Positions 18,985 through 27,720 are shown, counted from the stretch's first letter. The stretch is DNA of 64,000 nucleotides from Bin125 sp026705025 (GCA_026705025.1 JAPPBN010000046.1:62001-126000); one strand, 5' to 3'. Program-made: numbers and translations. The notes: generated by a model from the sequence alone, not told the origin.

Positions 18985-20250
18985 GTGAGCCAGCGTCCAA
19001 CCTTCTCCCGACCGCCGCTGCGCAGTCTGTTCCGAATCCGCGACTACCGCGTGCTCTGGGTCGCGGCGCTCTGCATGATCATTTCGCAGATGATCCGCTT
19101 CGTCGCGATCCCGCAGTGGTTCGTCGACCAGACCGGCGGTGAGTCGTTCACCGAGGTGGCGATCATCGGCGCGGTGCAGTTGCCGATCCAAGCGTTCGGC
19201 GTGTTGTATGGCGGCGTCCTGGCCGACCGCTTTGATCGGCGCTGGCTGATGGCCTCGGCCAATGCAGCCGTGCTGGCCATCCTGGTGGCAGTCGCCACGG
19301 CAGCGACGCTCGACTTGCTCGAGTTCTGGATGGCCTGGGTCGCGCTGGGCGCGCTGGGCGGTCTGGCCACGTTCGTCGCGCCGGCGCGCGCGACGATCAC
19401 GCCGCGCGTCGTGCCGCCGCGCTATCTCAGCGCCGCCGTCACGCTCGACACCAGCACTCAGATGACCGGCTGGATCCTGGGTGGCCTGATCGTCACGGCG
19501 CTGGCCGTTGGACTTGATGCGATCGGGATGCTCTGGGTGGCGGCGGGATTCGCCCTGATCTCGGCAATCATGCCGGCCTTGATCAAGACTTCCGCCCGAG
19601 CGGTCTCTGAGCGGCAGTCGACGCTGCGCATGGTGATTGAAGGGACCCGCTATGTGATCCGACACCCGATTCTGCCGGGGCTGTTCATCCTCGACTGGGG
19701 GATCACCGTGATCTCGTACTACCGCGAGATCCTGCCCTTGCTGGCGACCGGGCTGTTCATGGCCGGCGTCGGCGCGGCGGGCGCGTTGGGCACAGTCAAT
19801 GCGGTGGGTTCGGCCTGCGGGATGCTGTTGGCGCTGTTCCTGGTCAACTATCGGGCCAAGGGCATCATGGTGCTGGCCGCGTCGGCGGTCTATGCGTCTC
19901 TGCTGTTCGCCCTGGGGGCGGCGCCCTGGCTCTGGGTCGGGATGATCGTGATCGCGATGCTGGGCGCGGCCGATGCCGTGACAGTGGCCGTGCGCCAGGT
20001 GACGGTGCATCTGACGACGCCGGACGAGATGCGCGGTCGGGCCTTCTCGGTGATGGTGCTGATGGCGCAAACGGCGAACAACCTGGGCATCATCTGGGTT
20101 GGCTTCTGGGGCGATGAGATCGGCGTGGACCGGACCTACTTCCTGGGCGGCGTGATCGGGCTGGGCGCGACCTTGCTGATCGGTTTGCTCTGGCGATCGA
20201 TCAGCCGCTACCGCGCTCCCGATCATGCGCCCGATACTCTCGTCAGTTGA
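18985..20250 (+). CDS. MFS transporter
   Basis: A 421-residue polytopic membrane protein from a GTG start. It has about 12 hydrophobic segments and the MFS loop motif GGVLADRFDRRW between TM2 and TM3 (around residues 73-84), resembling the EntS/MFS_3 exporter group. It probably exports a small molecule by proton antiport. There is a second loop signature near TTPDEMRGRAFSV. The gene is divergent from the LLM oxidoreductase and followed 26 bp later by the DUF2461 gene. The substrate cannot be predicted. Confidence 0.87.
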   Translation: MSQRPTFSRPPLRSLFRIRDYRVLWVAALCMIISQMIRFVAIPQWFVDQTGGESFTEVAIIGAVQLPIQAFGVLYGGVLADRFDRRWLMASANAAVLAILVAVATAATLDLLEFWMAWVALGALGGLATFVAPARATITPRVVPPRYLSAAVTLDTSTQMTGWILGGLIVTALAVGLDAIGMLWVAAGFALISAIMPALIKTSARAVSERQSTLRMVIEGTRYVIRHPILPGLFILDWGITVISYYREILPLLATGLFMAGVGAAGALGTVNAVGSACGMLLALFLVNYRAKGIMVLAASAVYASLLFALGAAPWLWVGMIVIAMLGAADAVTVAVRQVTVHLTTPDEMRGRAFSVMVLMAQTANNLGIIWVGFWGDEIGVDRTYFLGGVIGLGATLLIGLLWRSISRYRAPDHAPDTLVS

Positions 20251-20276
20251 GAAGCCCAAGCGAAACGGGGACAACC

Positions 20277-20957
20277 ATGGTCTTCAGTGAGGAACTGATC
20301 GACTTCCTGGTCGGACTGTCGGCCAATAACGAACGTGAGTGGTTTAACGCGCGCAAGGACGTGTACGAGACGGTCTTGCGCGAGCCTGCGCTGGAGTACA
20401 TTCGGCAGGTCGGCGGGCCGCTGGCCGACATCTCGCCGCACATCCGCGCCTCCGATCGCAAGCAGGGTGGGTCGCTGATGCGGATCTACCGCGACGTGCG
20501 CTTCTCGCGGGACAAGTCGCCCTACAAGACCAACGTCGGGATTCAGTTCCGGCACGAGTCGGGCAAGGACGTGCATGCGCCGGGCTACTACGTGCACATC
20601 TCGATCGAGGAGTGCTTCATCGGCGCCGGCAGCTGGATGCCCGATCGCGACGCGCTGCTCGCCTATCGGCGCGCCGTCTCCGAGCATCCGCGCGAGTGGA
20701 CTGCGCTCAAGGAACTGGCGGAGACGAGTGAGTGGAGCATCGACGGTCATCACGACATGCTCAAGCGTCCGCCGCGAGGCTTCTCCGCCGACGACCCGAT
20801 GATCGAAGACATCAAACGCAAGCACTTCATCGTGACCCACCGCATGGAGATTGAGGACGTGACGGCGCCGGACTTCGTTGACTACACGATCGAACGGTTC
20901 AAGGAGTCGAGGGAGTGGATGGCGTTCCTGGCCAAGGCGATCGGGTTGCCGTTCTAA
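20277..20957 (+). CDS. DUF2461 domain protein
   Basis: The ATG at 20277 follows a GGGG-containing ribosome site and gives 226 residues starting MVFSEELIDFLVGLSANNER. The family signature is visible: NNEREWFNARKDVYE, then RIYRDVRFSRDKSPYKTNVGIQF, then PGYYVHISIEECFIGAG and a C-terminal RMEIEDVTAPDFVDY. DUF2461 proteins (about 220-230 residues) are widespread and uncharacterised. The next gene is 60 bp downstream on the same strand. Confidence 0.88.
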   Translation: MVFSEELIDFLVGLSANNEREWFNARKDVYETVLREPALEYIRQVGGPLADISPHIRASDRKQGGSLMRIYRDVRFSRDKSPYKTNVGIQFRHESGKDVHAPGYYVHISIEECFIGAGSWMPDRDALLAYRRAVSEHPREWTALKELAETSEWSIDGHHDMLKRPPRGFSADDPMIEDIKRKHFIVTHRMEIEDVTAPDFVDYTIERFKESREWMAFLAKAIGLPF

Positions 20958-21017
20958 CTGGAGTTCCGCTGTCTCCTGTCTATCCTGCGAGCCGAAGGCA
21001 TTGACGAGGAGGACGCG

Positions 21018-21503
21018 ATGACTCAAGAGACCCCTGAACGGAACATGCCGCCGGTGGCGCCGGCCCTGGAGGGCGACCCCGTCCCTCCGCCCGAGGACTC
21101 CCGCTTCGTGATCAAGCCGATCTCCGAGACAGAGGTCAGTGTGGGCCGGAACATTCACTCGCGGCGGATGTTCACGACGGCGGAGGGGCGGTTTGAGAGC
21201 TCCTTCCAGTTTGTGCTCTACAACGTGCTGCCGGTGGGCGAGACGAACGTGCGGCACATTCATGAGGACATCGAGAAGGTCTACTACTTCCTCAAGGGCA
21301 ATGCCGAGATCGACTGCGGGCCCTGGCGGACGACGGCGACGGCGGGCGACTTCCTCTTCTTCCCGGCCGACATCGCCCACCAGATTTACAGCCAGGGGCC
21401 CGAGGATCTGGAGTTCATCGTCTGCGCGGCGCAGACGGCGGGCGAGGCGCGGGGCATGTCCGACGGCGGCCTGCTGGAATCCAGCGACGGGGATGACGAC
21501 TGA
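21018..21503 (+). CDS. Cupin domain protein
   Basis: This is a 161-residue single-domain cupin. The first cupin motif is HIHEDIEKVYYFLKG (metal-binding His/His/Glu set) and the second is FLFFPADIAHQIYS with the fourth ligand His. A proline-rich leader of about 30 residues precedes the barrel. GAGGAGG lies just upstream of the ATG. The stop codon overlaps the start of the Ldh-type dehydrogenase (TGATG), which suggests a two-gene unit acting on one substrate. Whether it is an enzyme or a binding protein is not clear. Confidence 0.86.
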   Translation: MTQETPERNMPPVAPALEGDPVPPPEDSRFVIKPISETEVSVGRNIHSRRMFTTAEGRFESSFQFVLYNVLPVGETNVRHIHEDIEKVYYFLKGNAEIDCGPWRTTATAGDFLFFPADIAHQIYSQGPEDLEFIVCAAQTAGEARGMSDGGLLESSDGDDD

Positions 21504-22555
21504 TGGCCGACCAGGATGCGACCGAGGTCGCCCCGCTTGAGCCGCTGAGGGTGTTCGGCAAGTCGGTCTACGAGGCCTGCGGCGTTCCATCAGAAGACGC
21601 GGCCTTCACGGTCGAGATTCAACTGACCGCCGACCTGCGCGGGGTCGACACGCATGGGTTCCAGCGGCTTGGCTGGTACGCAGGCCATCTGCAGGCGGGC
21701 CGCTATAACCCGACGCCGAGCCTTGAGGTGCTGAAAGAGACGCCGGTTTCGCACGTGGTTGACGGCGACGGCGGGATTGGGCAGCTGATCGTGGCTCGGA
21801 CGATGGAGCGCACGATCGCCAAGGCGAAGCAGACCGGCCTGGCGCTGGGCACGCTGCGCAACAGCAACGACTGGGGGATGGGCGCGTTCTATCCGATGAT
21901 GGCGGCGGCCGAGGGCTTCGTCTCGTTCTGCACGACGACGAGCGTCCCGAACATCGCGCCGTTCGGCTCTCGGACCCGGATTTCGGGCAACAATCCGATG
22001 GCCTTCGCCGCGCCACGGGCGGCGGGTCCGCCGGTCGTGCTCGATATGGCGCTGACGCCGGTCGCGCTGGGCAAGGTCATGCGGGCCAGAGCCGAGGGCC
22101 GCGAGATTCCTGAGGAATGGGGCTTCCTCGACATCGAGGGATTGCCGACGACCGATCCGGAGACTGCGCTGTCGGGCATCATCCCGGCGCTGGGCGCGGT
22201 CGCGGCCTACAAGGGCTCGGGCCTAAGCATGTTCATGAACCTGCTCGCCGGCGCGCTGCCGGGCGGATACCACTCGAAAGACGTGAACATCGGCAAGCGG
22301 GGACAGTTCCTGCTCGTGATCGACCCTGAGATCTTCGGAGACGCCGGCGAGTTCGCCGAGAAGGTGGACTCGATGGTCGAACAGATCAAGTCGGCCGATC
22401 CGCTGCCGGACGTCGGTGAGGTCTTCGCTCCGGGCGAGATCGAGCAGCGCGCCTATGAGGAGCGGATTGCGGCCGGGCACGTCGTCTATCCCGCCTCGAC
22501 GTTGCAGGAACTGCGGGAGTTGTCGGCGGAGATGGGGATCCCGTTGGAGATCTGA
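21503..22555 (+). CDS. Ldh family (malate/lactate/ureidoglycolate-type) oxidoreductase
   Basis: The 350-residue product belongs to the NAD(P)-dependent Ldh_2 family. The LRGVDTHG motif near residue 49 carries the conserved His, and MALTPVALGKVM and YKGSGLSMFMNLLAGALPGG follow in the expected order. Members reduce 2-oxoacids or oxidise 2-hydroxyacids. The motif that usually reads SNHFG is SNDWG here, so a commonly conserved His is replaced by Asp; this may signal a different substrate or cofactor geometry. Coupled to the upstream cupin gene by a one-base overlap. Confidence 0.86.
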   Translation: MADQDATEVAPLEPLRVFGKSVYEACGVPSEDAAFTVEIQLTADLRGVDTHGFQRLGWYAGHLQAGRYNPTPSLEVLKETPVSHVVDGDGGIGQLIVARTMERTIAKAKQTGLALGTLRNSNDWGMGAFYPMMAAAEGFVSFCTTTSVPNIAPFGSRTRISGNNPMAFAAPRAAGPPVVLDMALTPVALGKVMRARAEGREIPEEWGFLDIEGLPTTDPETALSGIIPALGAVAAYKGSGLSMFMNLLAGALPGGYHSKDVNIGKRGQFLLVIDPEIFGDAGEFAEKVDSMVEQIKSADPLPDVGEVFAPGEIEQRAYEERIAAGHVVYPASTLQELRELSAEMGIPLEI

Positions 22556-23274
22556 TCGAGCGTCGCTGCATTGTGGTTTACGGAGTGTCGATCGGCGTCG
22601 CCACGGCGCTGGCGCCGGGCTTGGCGATCGCTGGCGAGCTCCAGAATGGGGTGCGGAGTGGGTGACGGGCGAAATTGGGTCAATTTTGGACAATTTCCAG
22701 TGCTCAGCGGCAGTTGATGTGTGTTGGAGTCCAGATTTGTCCAGATCAGTCCAGATTCGTCCAGATGAGTCCGGGTTTTGTGAGGGTGAGTCCGGCGTGT
22801 TCCGGAAGAGTCCGGGAGTGTCTGGATGGGGAACCGGCTGTCGGTGAGGCATGCCGCCGCTCGTTGGAAGTGATAAGCTCAAATGTTCGCATTGTATTCG
22901 GAATCGGGCCAATGGACCCGAGGACCGGAGATCATCGGGGTTGACCGGTGGGTAGAGGCGGCGAGCGGATCCCGGCGTGAAGCGGAGACGGGCCGATCGC
23001 TCACTGAAGACGTCCTCGCCGTCCTCCACGCGACGCCTGCGGCATCCGCTTAGCGGCACTCTTCCCATAGGCGGTAGGGGAGTTCTCCGGTGTCTGCGCT
23101 GGCGCAGTTGCGGGAGCCGTCGTCGCAGATGGGGACTCCGCCAGACCCCGGACGATCGTTCGCCCTGCCCGGGCAACGGTGCCGTTGAACATGTCACAAC
23201 TCTCCGGGAATCGGCGTACATTGAAATCAGGCAGGCGCTTGTTTCGGGAGTGGCCCGGGCTCGGAGGTATCGAC
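22556..23274. other. Gene-poor stretch with a 10-bp repeat array and possible gene remnant
   Basis: No convincing gene lies between the Ldh-type dehydrogenase and the gene at 23275. The stretch holds a decamer array (separate entry) and, on the minus strand at 23049-23192, a 47-codon frame without a start codon whose end reads ICDDGSRNC, then LPYRLWEECR and a TAA stop; it looks protein-like and may be the tail of a decayed gene. Longer frames on either strand here are built from the repeats and show no family features. Confidence 0.5.
22729..22829. repeat. Decamer tandem array, GTCCAGATTT type
   Basis: Ten consecutive units of 10 bp (one of 11) follow the pattern AGTCCAGATT, TGTCCAGATC, AGTCCAGATT, CGTCCAGATG, then more diverged AGTCCGGGTT-type copies. 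The exact decamer AAATCTGGAC, the reverse complement of GTCCAGATTT, also forms a short array inside recG at 56674-56703. The 10-bp period matches one turn of the helix. Confidence 0.88.
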
Positions 23275-23958
23275 ATGACCTGGGAATCTGAAGCGCAAGC
23301 GCTGGAATTGAGCCGGTCCTTCCGCGCCCTTGACGAACGGGGTCGCGGGAACAACGCGATCAAGGATCAGGTGACGTCTCGCATGCGGGACATCGAGATC
23401 AAACCAGCAACATTCCGCGAGCAGATATCGTACCTGGTCCGCCGCTCGAGGTTGCACCCGAGTGATCCGCTTTATCGGCTGATGATGCGTGTGTCGGTGG
23501 CGGGCGACAAGGCACTCAGGCGCGCGAGGAACATCTGGGACGAGTTGGAGCGGGGACGTGGCAAGATTAAGGTCGAACGCGGTCTTCATCGCAGTGAACA
23601 CCTGTACCGAATCGAGAGCGGCGTCGCCACTGCAGATTGGACGCCGATCCAACCGCTGACAGAGCTATTCACCGACCACGACAAGCTCAAGGACCTGACC
23701 GGCGATTGGATTTTCGAACACGACCGCCTGGATGTCGCGCTGAGGAAGGAACAGAACGAATTGAGTCAGCGGCTCCGAGATGCGGTGAGCATGGACGATG
23801 AGGTCTTCCGATTGGCCACGGAGTTGCAACTCTGGATTCAGGAGTTCCAACGGTGGTTGGATGCGGCTGAACGGTTCTACATGAATCGCGTGTATCGACT
23901 CGACGGTGATTACAAGGTGAACATGCACGCTCTCGAAGACAGCCAACCGTTGTTCTAG
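23275..23958 (+). CDS. Hypothetical protein
   Basis: I place the start at ATG 23275, which has GGAGG about eight bases upstream, giving 227 residues. I do not recognise a family. The protein is charged and looks mostly helical, with an Arg-rich first half (REQISYLVRRSRLHP, LRRARNIWDELERGRGK) and a Trp/Tyr-rich C-terminal part (WIQEFQRWLDAAERFYMNRVY). There is no signal peptide or membrane segment. Base composition is a little lower in GC than the neighbours. It is convergent with the HNH nuclease gene, with adjacent stops. It may be an accessory gene acquired with the repeat-rich stretch upstream. Confidence 0.6.
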   Translation: MTWESEAQALELSRSFRALDERGRGNNAIKDQVTSRMRDIEIKPATFREQISYLVRRSRLHPSDPLYRLMMRVSVAGDKALRRARNIWDELERGRGKIKVERGLHRSEHLYRIESGVATADWTPIQPLTELFTDHDKLKDLTGDWIFEHDRLDVALRKEQNELSQRLRDAVSMDDEVFRLATELQLWIQEFQRWLDAAERFYMNRVYRLDGDYKVNMHALEDSQPLF

Positions 23959-24993
23959 TCACTGTTCGCAGACGAGTCCGTCGCCGTCTCCATCTCGAGC
24001 TGAGGGCACCGTTTGTCTGGGGAACCCCTGGCCGGTTCCCTTCGAGCCCTGCTGTCGTTCAACGCCCGCTGCCTCGGCCTCGTCGCAGGAGGCGTAGGGA
24101 CCAGATGGCTGCTCTGCGGCGTCCGGGCGCTGTTGATCGTTCTGCTCGCGCTGGACGTGGATCACGGTCGGCTGTCGCTCCGGGTACTCGGCCCGGCGCT
24201 GGTAGCTGGCGGGGCAGGTCTGGAGCATGTCACGTAGAGCGACGACCTCTTGCCGGTCGGCGGTGAGCGACCACTTGACCTTGACGGCGATCCAGTCGTG
24301 CGCGTACTGGCACCAGGCGCTCCTGAGCGGAGGCTTCCAGTCGGCGGGATCGTCAGCTCGCTTGGTTCGGTTGCTTGAGGCTGAGACTGCCGTGAGCGCT
24401 GCGGGGAGATCGAGGTCGTTGGCGAAGGCCGACTTGCGCTCGGCCGGCCAGGCGGCGGCACCGGAGTCGTGCGCTTCAGCGAGCGGGACCATGTGGTCGA
24501 TGTCCAGTAGTGAAGGGTCGTCGAACGGATCGTCGTCGTACCAGGAATGCCAGAGGCCGTCCAACGGACGACAGTCCTGGTTGACCTCAGTGATGGTGAT
24601 TGCTTCGGCGATCAGCACGAGTTCGCGGACGTTACAGGCCGGTCGATCGGTCTCCAGCCATCCGTCGGGCATGTACAGCTCGCGGTCGTAGTTGATCCCT
24701 GAATCCGATTCAGGAGCCACCGTGAGCTGGGCGAGCAACGCTTCGTACCGATCCTGTGGCTCCTGTCGTGGCTCCGATTGAGGTTGGGCGTCAGGTTGCT
24801 CCGGAACGGTCTGCTGGACGGGCTGCGCTTCGCCTACGCCCTGCTGCGGCTCGGGCGCGGCTGTCTGGCCAGCGGACTGATCGGACTGACTCTGCGGTTC
24901 GATCGCGCAGGCCGACAGCGCGAGGCCGGTGAGCAGGAAGCAGACGGCGAGCGCACGGACGATTCGGAGCCTCATGGTGTTCTTCAGCAGCAT
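23959..24993 (-). CDS. Secreted HNH endonuclease lipoprotein with Excalibur domain
   Basis: The 344-residue product starts with a lipoprotein signal (RALAVCFLLTGLALSACA), then a long P/Q/E-rich tether to about residue 80. The nuclease part (DUF1524/GmrSD-C-like HNH) has LLDIDHMVPLAEAHDSGAA around residue 165 and the later Asn-containing FANDLDLPAALTAVSASSNR. The C-terminus is an Excalibur calcium-binding domain (YASCDEAEAAG ... ARDGDGDGLVCE). This combination is known in extracellular bacterial nucleases, possibly for DNA scavenging. An ATG six codons later (24975) is an alternative start. Confidence 0.87.
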   Translation of the reverse strand: MLLKNTMRLRIVRALAVCFLLTGLALSACAIEPQSQSDQSAGQTAAPEPQQGVGEAQPVQQTVPEQPDAQPQSEPRQEPQDRYEALLAQLTVAPESDSGINYDRELYMPDGWLETDRPACNVRELVLIAEAITITEVNQDCRPLDGLWHSWYDDDPFDDPSLLDIDHMVPLAEAHDSGAAAWPAERKSAFANDLDLPAALTAVSASSNRTKRADDPADWKPPLRSAWCQYAHDWIAVKVKWSLTADRQEVVALRDMLQTCPASYQRRAEYPERQPTVIHVQREQNDQQRPDAAEQPSGPYASCDEAEAAGVERQQGSKGTGQGFPRQTVPSARDGDGDGLVCEQ

Positions 24994-25078
24994 GCCTCGG
25001 GTTTGGGAAGACGAACCATAGCAGCGAGCGGACGTCGTATCCCTCTATCCTGATTCGGAAGCCGAGAGGACGAGTGTC

Positions 25079-26215
25079 ATGGTCAGCGAGATTGTCTACT
25101 CCTGCGATTCCCACGTGGTTGAGGGTCCGGAGGTCTTTGACGGATTGGTAGAAAAATTCGGCGATCGCGCGCCGCGCGTGGTCGACGGCTGGAAGGGCCG
25201 CCAGGGGGTGTACCTGGCCTGGCCGCAGATTGACTTCGCCATGCTGGTCGGTCGCCTGGGGATCGCCGGGGCGAACCTGAACCTGCCCGAAACCAAGGAG
25301 AAGATGCAACGCGGCTGGGACCTAATCAATCCCGGGGTCAAGGATCCGGTTGCTCGGCTGACGGAGCAGGACACCGACGGCGTGGTCGGCGAGGTGATGT
25401 ATCCGTCGATCAACATGCTGACCTACATGGTCGATGACGTGGAGGTGGTGAACGCCGTCTTCCAGCGTCACAACGACTGGATCCGCGACTACTGCTCGCA
25501 CAGCCCCGAGCGGCTGATCGGCGTCGGTTGTCTGACGCTGCGCGACGTTGAGGTCGGGATCGCCGAGCTTGAGCGCTGCGCCAACATGGGGATCAAGGGC
25601 GTGGCGATTCCCTGTACCGCGCCCAAGGACAAGCCGTACTCGGACGCCTACTACGAGCCGTTCTGGACGGCGGCCGAGGAAGCCGGACTGCCGCTGACGA
25701 TGCACATTTTCTGCGGCGCGGAGCCGGGGATGGGATTGCCCAAGGAGTGGGACGAGGTCGTGAGCTACACGCTGGCGCATTCGGCCGCCTGGAACACGAT
25801 CTCCAACCTCGTTACCTCAGGGGTTTGCGAGCGGCACCCAGGTCTGAAGTTCGTGATGGCCGAGTGGGAGACGGGCTGGATCGCGCACACGCTGGAGCGC
25901 TGGGACCACGCCTACTACCGCGCCCGCGCGGTCGACCGGACGCCCGAGTTGGAGATGCTGCCTTCGGAATACTTCCACCGCAACTTCATGGTCACGTTTG
26001 AGGACGACGAGATCGGCGTGCAAACGCGCGACCGCATTGGCGTGGACAACCTGCTCTGGGGCAACGACTATCCGCATCACGACGCGATCTGGCCGAACTC
26101 GCGCCGGATCCTGGACGAGATCATGGAAGGCGTCCCGCAAGAGGACGTCGACAAGATGGTCTGGGGCAACGTGCAGAAGTTGTACAACATCGACGTGAAG
26201 GCGCTGCCCGTGTAG
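25079..26215 (+). CDS. Amidohydrolase 2 family protein (ACMSD-like TIM barrel)
   Basis: This 378-residue enzyme starts VSEIVYSCDSHVVEGPEVF, with the DxH-V-V-E metal site typical of Amidohydro_2 proteins. PLTMHIFCGAEPG carries the barrel His, LKFVMAEWETGWIAH a second conserved segment, and LLWGNDYPHHDAIWPNS the catalytic Asp. Relatives include decarboxylases such as ACMSD and gamma-resorcylate decarboxylase, and hydrolases of aromatic side products. Such genes are common in aromatic or recalcitrant carbon catabolism. The reaction cannot be fixed from the sequence. Confidence 0.87.
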   Translation: MVSEIVYSCDSHVVEGPEVFDGLVEKFGDRAPRVVDGWKGRQGVYLAWPQIDFAMLVGRLGIAGANLNLPETKEKMQRGWDLINPGVKDPVARLTEQDTDGVVGEVMYPSINMLTYMVDDVEVVNAVFQRHNDWIRDYCSHSPERLIGVGCLTLRDVEVGIAELERCANMGIKGVAIPCTAPKDKPYSDAYYEPFWTAAEEAGLPLTMHIFCGAEPGMGLPKEWDEVVSYTLAHSAAWNTISNLVTSGVCERHPGLKFVMAEWETGWIAHTLERWDHAYYRARAVDRTPELEMLPSEYFHRNFMVTFEDDEIGVQTRDRIGVDNLLWGNDYPHHDAIWPNSRRILDEIMEGVPQEDVDKMVWGNVQKLYNIDVKALPV

Positions 26216-26225
26216 GGACATGCTC

Positions 26226-26256
26226 TTGTTATCGGATTGACAGTATCCGATAACAA
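26226..26256. promoter_or_regulatory. Palindrome with 12-bp arms upstream of fic copy 2
   Basis: TTGTTATCGGAT (26226-26237) is perfectly complementary to ATCCGATAACAA (26245-26256) around a 7-nt spacer. It shares the ATCGGAT half-site with the second palindrome 40 bp downstream. It lies 10 bp after the amidohydrolase stop and could also act as a terminator, although no T-tract follows. An operator is more likely given the shared half-sites. Confidence 0.75.
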
Positions 26257-26296
26257 ACTGACAGTTGGGCCAATTCGAGCTCTCTCCGACTTTCGA

Positions 26297-26339
26297 ATCG
26301 GATTACTATCGGATCAAGAGTTTCCGATAGTAATCCGAT
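26297..26339. promoter_or_regulatory. Palindrome with 17-bp arms upstream of fic copy 2
   Basis: The arm 26297-26313 (ATCGGATTACTATCGGA) pairs without mismatch with 26323-26339 around a 9-nt spacer. Each arm itself contains two ATCGGA words 11 bp apart, so this element and the previous one together offer six half-sites. It ends 19 bp before the fic start codon, so a bound protein would block transcription or translation initiation. Self-regulation by the winged-helix domain of the Fic protein is the natural guess. Confidence 0.82.
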
Positions 26340-26358
26340 AGCTCGTTTCGAGGGAACA

Positions 26359-27696
26359 ATGGCACTTCCGGATGTCGCTCCGCCGTTCAGCGCTTTGCAG
26401 GTCGACTTCGAGGTGCTCAGTTTCGAGGAACGGGCCCAGTTTCAGGGGACGCTCACCCCGGTCGACGCACAGGGTCGCTACCTACCGTGGGACGAAGTCC
26501 GCTATCGAAAGGCGCCGAACGGGCTGACGCGCCGGCAATGGTGGCTGAGCCTGGCGACCGCCCGCCGAGCAGCCCGGAACGAACTGCCCCTACTTGGACG
26601 CGGTGGCCAAGCCTTCTGGTTCTGCGAAACCGGCCCGCTTCCCGGATTCCTCAAGCGTTGGGATGCGGCGGTCTCTTCGCATAACGTCCATCGCGATCTG
26701 GGCCTACAGGATGCCGAGCGGAACCAGCTTCGGGTTAGTTCGCAGATGTATGAGTCGATTCAATCCAGTCGCCTTGAGGGAGCGAACACGACACGAGAGG
26801 TCGCACTGGAGATGCTGAGGGACGGACGACGCCCGCGGGACTACGGCGAGCGCATGATCGCCAACAACTATGCCGCGATGGAGTTGATCAGCAAATGGAC
26901 AACTGAACAGGAACCGTTCGACATCGATCACATCCTCGAGGTCCACCGTGTCGTGACCGACGGCACCCTTCGAGCCGACGATGTTGGGCGCTTGCAGAAT
27001 CCAGGGGACCCGCGCGTGTATGTGGTCAGCCGCGGTGGGGAGATCGTCCATACGCCGCCTCCGGCTTCCGAATTGCCGGAGCGGATGCAGCGGCTCTGCG
27101 ACTTCGAGAATCAACTGCCTGAGGCAAGCGACCTGCACCACCTGCTGAAGGCGATTCTTGTGCATTTCATGATCGGCTACGACCATCCGTTTGCCGACGG
27201 CAACGGACGTACCGCTCGTGCGCTGTTCTACTGGTCGCTGCTTCGTTCTGGAATCTGGCTTTCCCAATACCTGCCGATTTCGGAGTTCCTCCTCGCGGCG
27301 CCGGGGCAATACTCGCGGGCGTACCAATTCGTTCATGCCGACGGCAACGACGTGACTCACTTCTTGCTGCACCAGCTTGATGTCGTCGAGCGATCAGTTG
27401 AACGGCTCGACAGCCACGTGCGAGGCATCCGCTCCTGGATGGAGGACGCGAGAGAGGCCACTGGCCTTGAGTCGGGACTGAACCAGCGCCAATCCGACCT
27501 GCTGGCGGAACTGCTGAACGATCCGACGCGATACATCACTATCGCCCGCTACCGGCGGACGAATGATGTGAGCTATGCCGTCTCTCACGGAGATCTGGCC
27601 GATTTGGTGAAACGAGGGCTGTTAGAACGGGAGCGGGTCGGCAGACGGCTTCAGTTTCGAGCCGCGCCGGGCTTCCAGGAGAGATTGGGCGGGTAG
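26359..27696 (+). CDS. Fic family protein with winged-helix domain (fic copy 2)
   Basis: This 445-residue protein has DUF4172/Fic_N-like N-terminal helices, the inhibitory helix motif SSRLEGANT (S-x-x-x-E-G) near residue 136, the Fic active site HPFADGNGRTAR near residue 275-286, and a C-terminal winged-helix segment (ITIARYRRTNDVSYAVSHGDLADLVKRGLLERERVG). It is expected to transfer AMP to a protein target, restrained by its own helix. GAGGG lies seven bases before the ATG. It is followed by an Mrr-type nuclease gene, so a place in a small defence or stress island is possible. It is not closely similar to fic copy 1. Confidence 0.92.
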   Translation: MALPDVAPPFSALQVDFEVLSFEERAQFQGTLTPVDAQGRYLPWDEVRYRKAPNGLTRRQWWLSLATARRAARNELPLLGRGGQAFWFCETGPLPGFLKRWDAAVSSHNVHRDLGLQDAERNQLRVSSQMYESIQSSRLEGANTTREVALEMLRDGRRPRDYGERMIANNYAAMELISKWTTEQEPFDIDHILEVHRVVTDGTLRADDVGRLQNPGDPRVYVVSRGGEIVHTPPPASELPERMQRLCDFENQLPEASDLHHLLKAILVHFMIGYDHPFADGNGRTARALFYWSLLRSGIWLSQYLPISEFLLAAPGQYSRAYQFVHADGNDVTHFLLHQLDVVERSVERLDSHVRGIRSWMEDAREATGLESGLNQRQSDLLAELLNDPTRYITIARYRRTNDVSYAVSHGDLADLVKRGLLERERVGRRLQFRAAPGFQERLGG

Positions 27697-27720
27697 TCTG
27701 CAGGGGTACAGGAGTGAGCG

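Noticed and set aside
18868..20274. 468-codon minus-strand frame opposite the MFS transporter
   Set aside because: Composition is the mirror of a membrane protein (Arg, His, Asp, Gln-rich) with no motif, whereas the plus strand has clear transmembrane segments and the MFS loop.
20223..21590. 455-codon minus-strand frame opposite DUF2461 and the cupin gene
   Set aside because: The plus-strand genes have recognisable families and ribosome sites; this frame has none.
22223..23221. 332-codon minus-strand frame through the repeat array
   Set aside because: It is half antisense to the Ldh gene and half built from the decamer repeat (PDSPSQNPDSSGRIWTDLDKSG); there is no ribosome site or family match.
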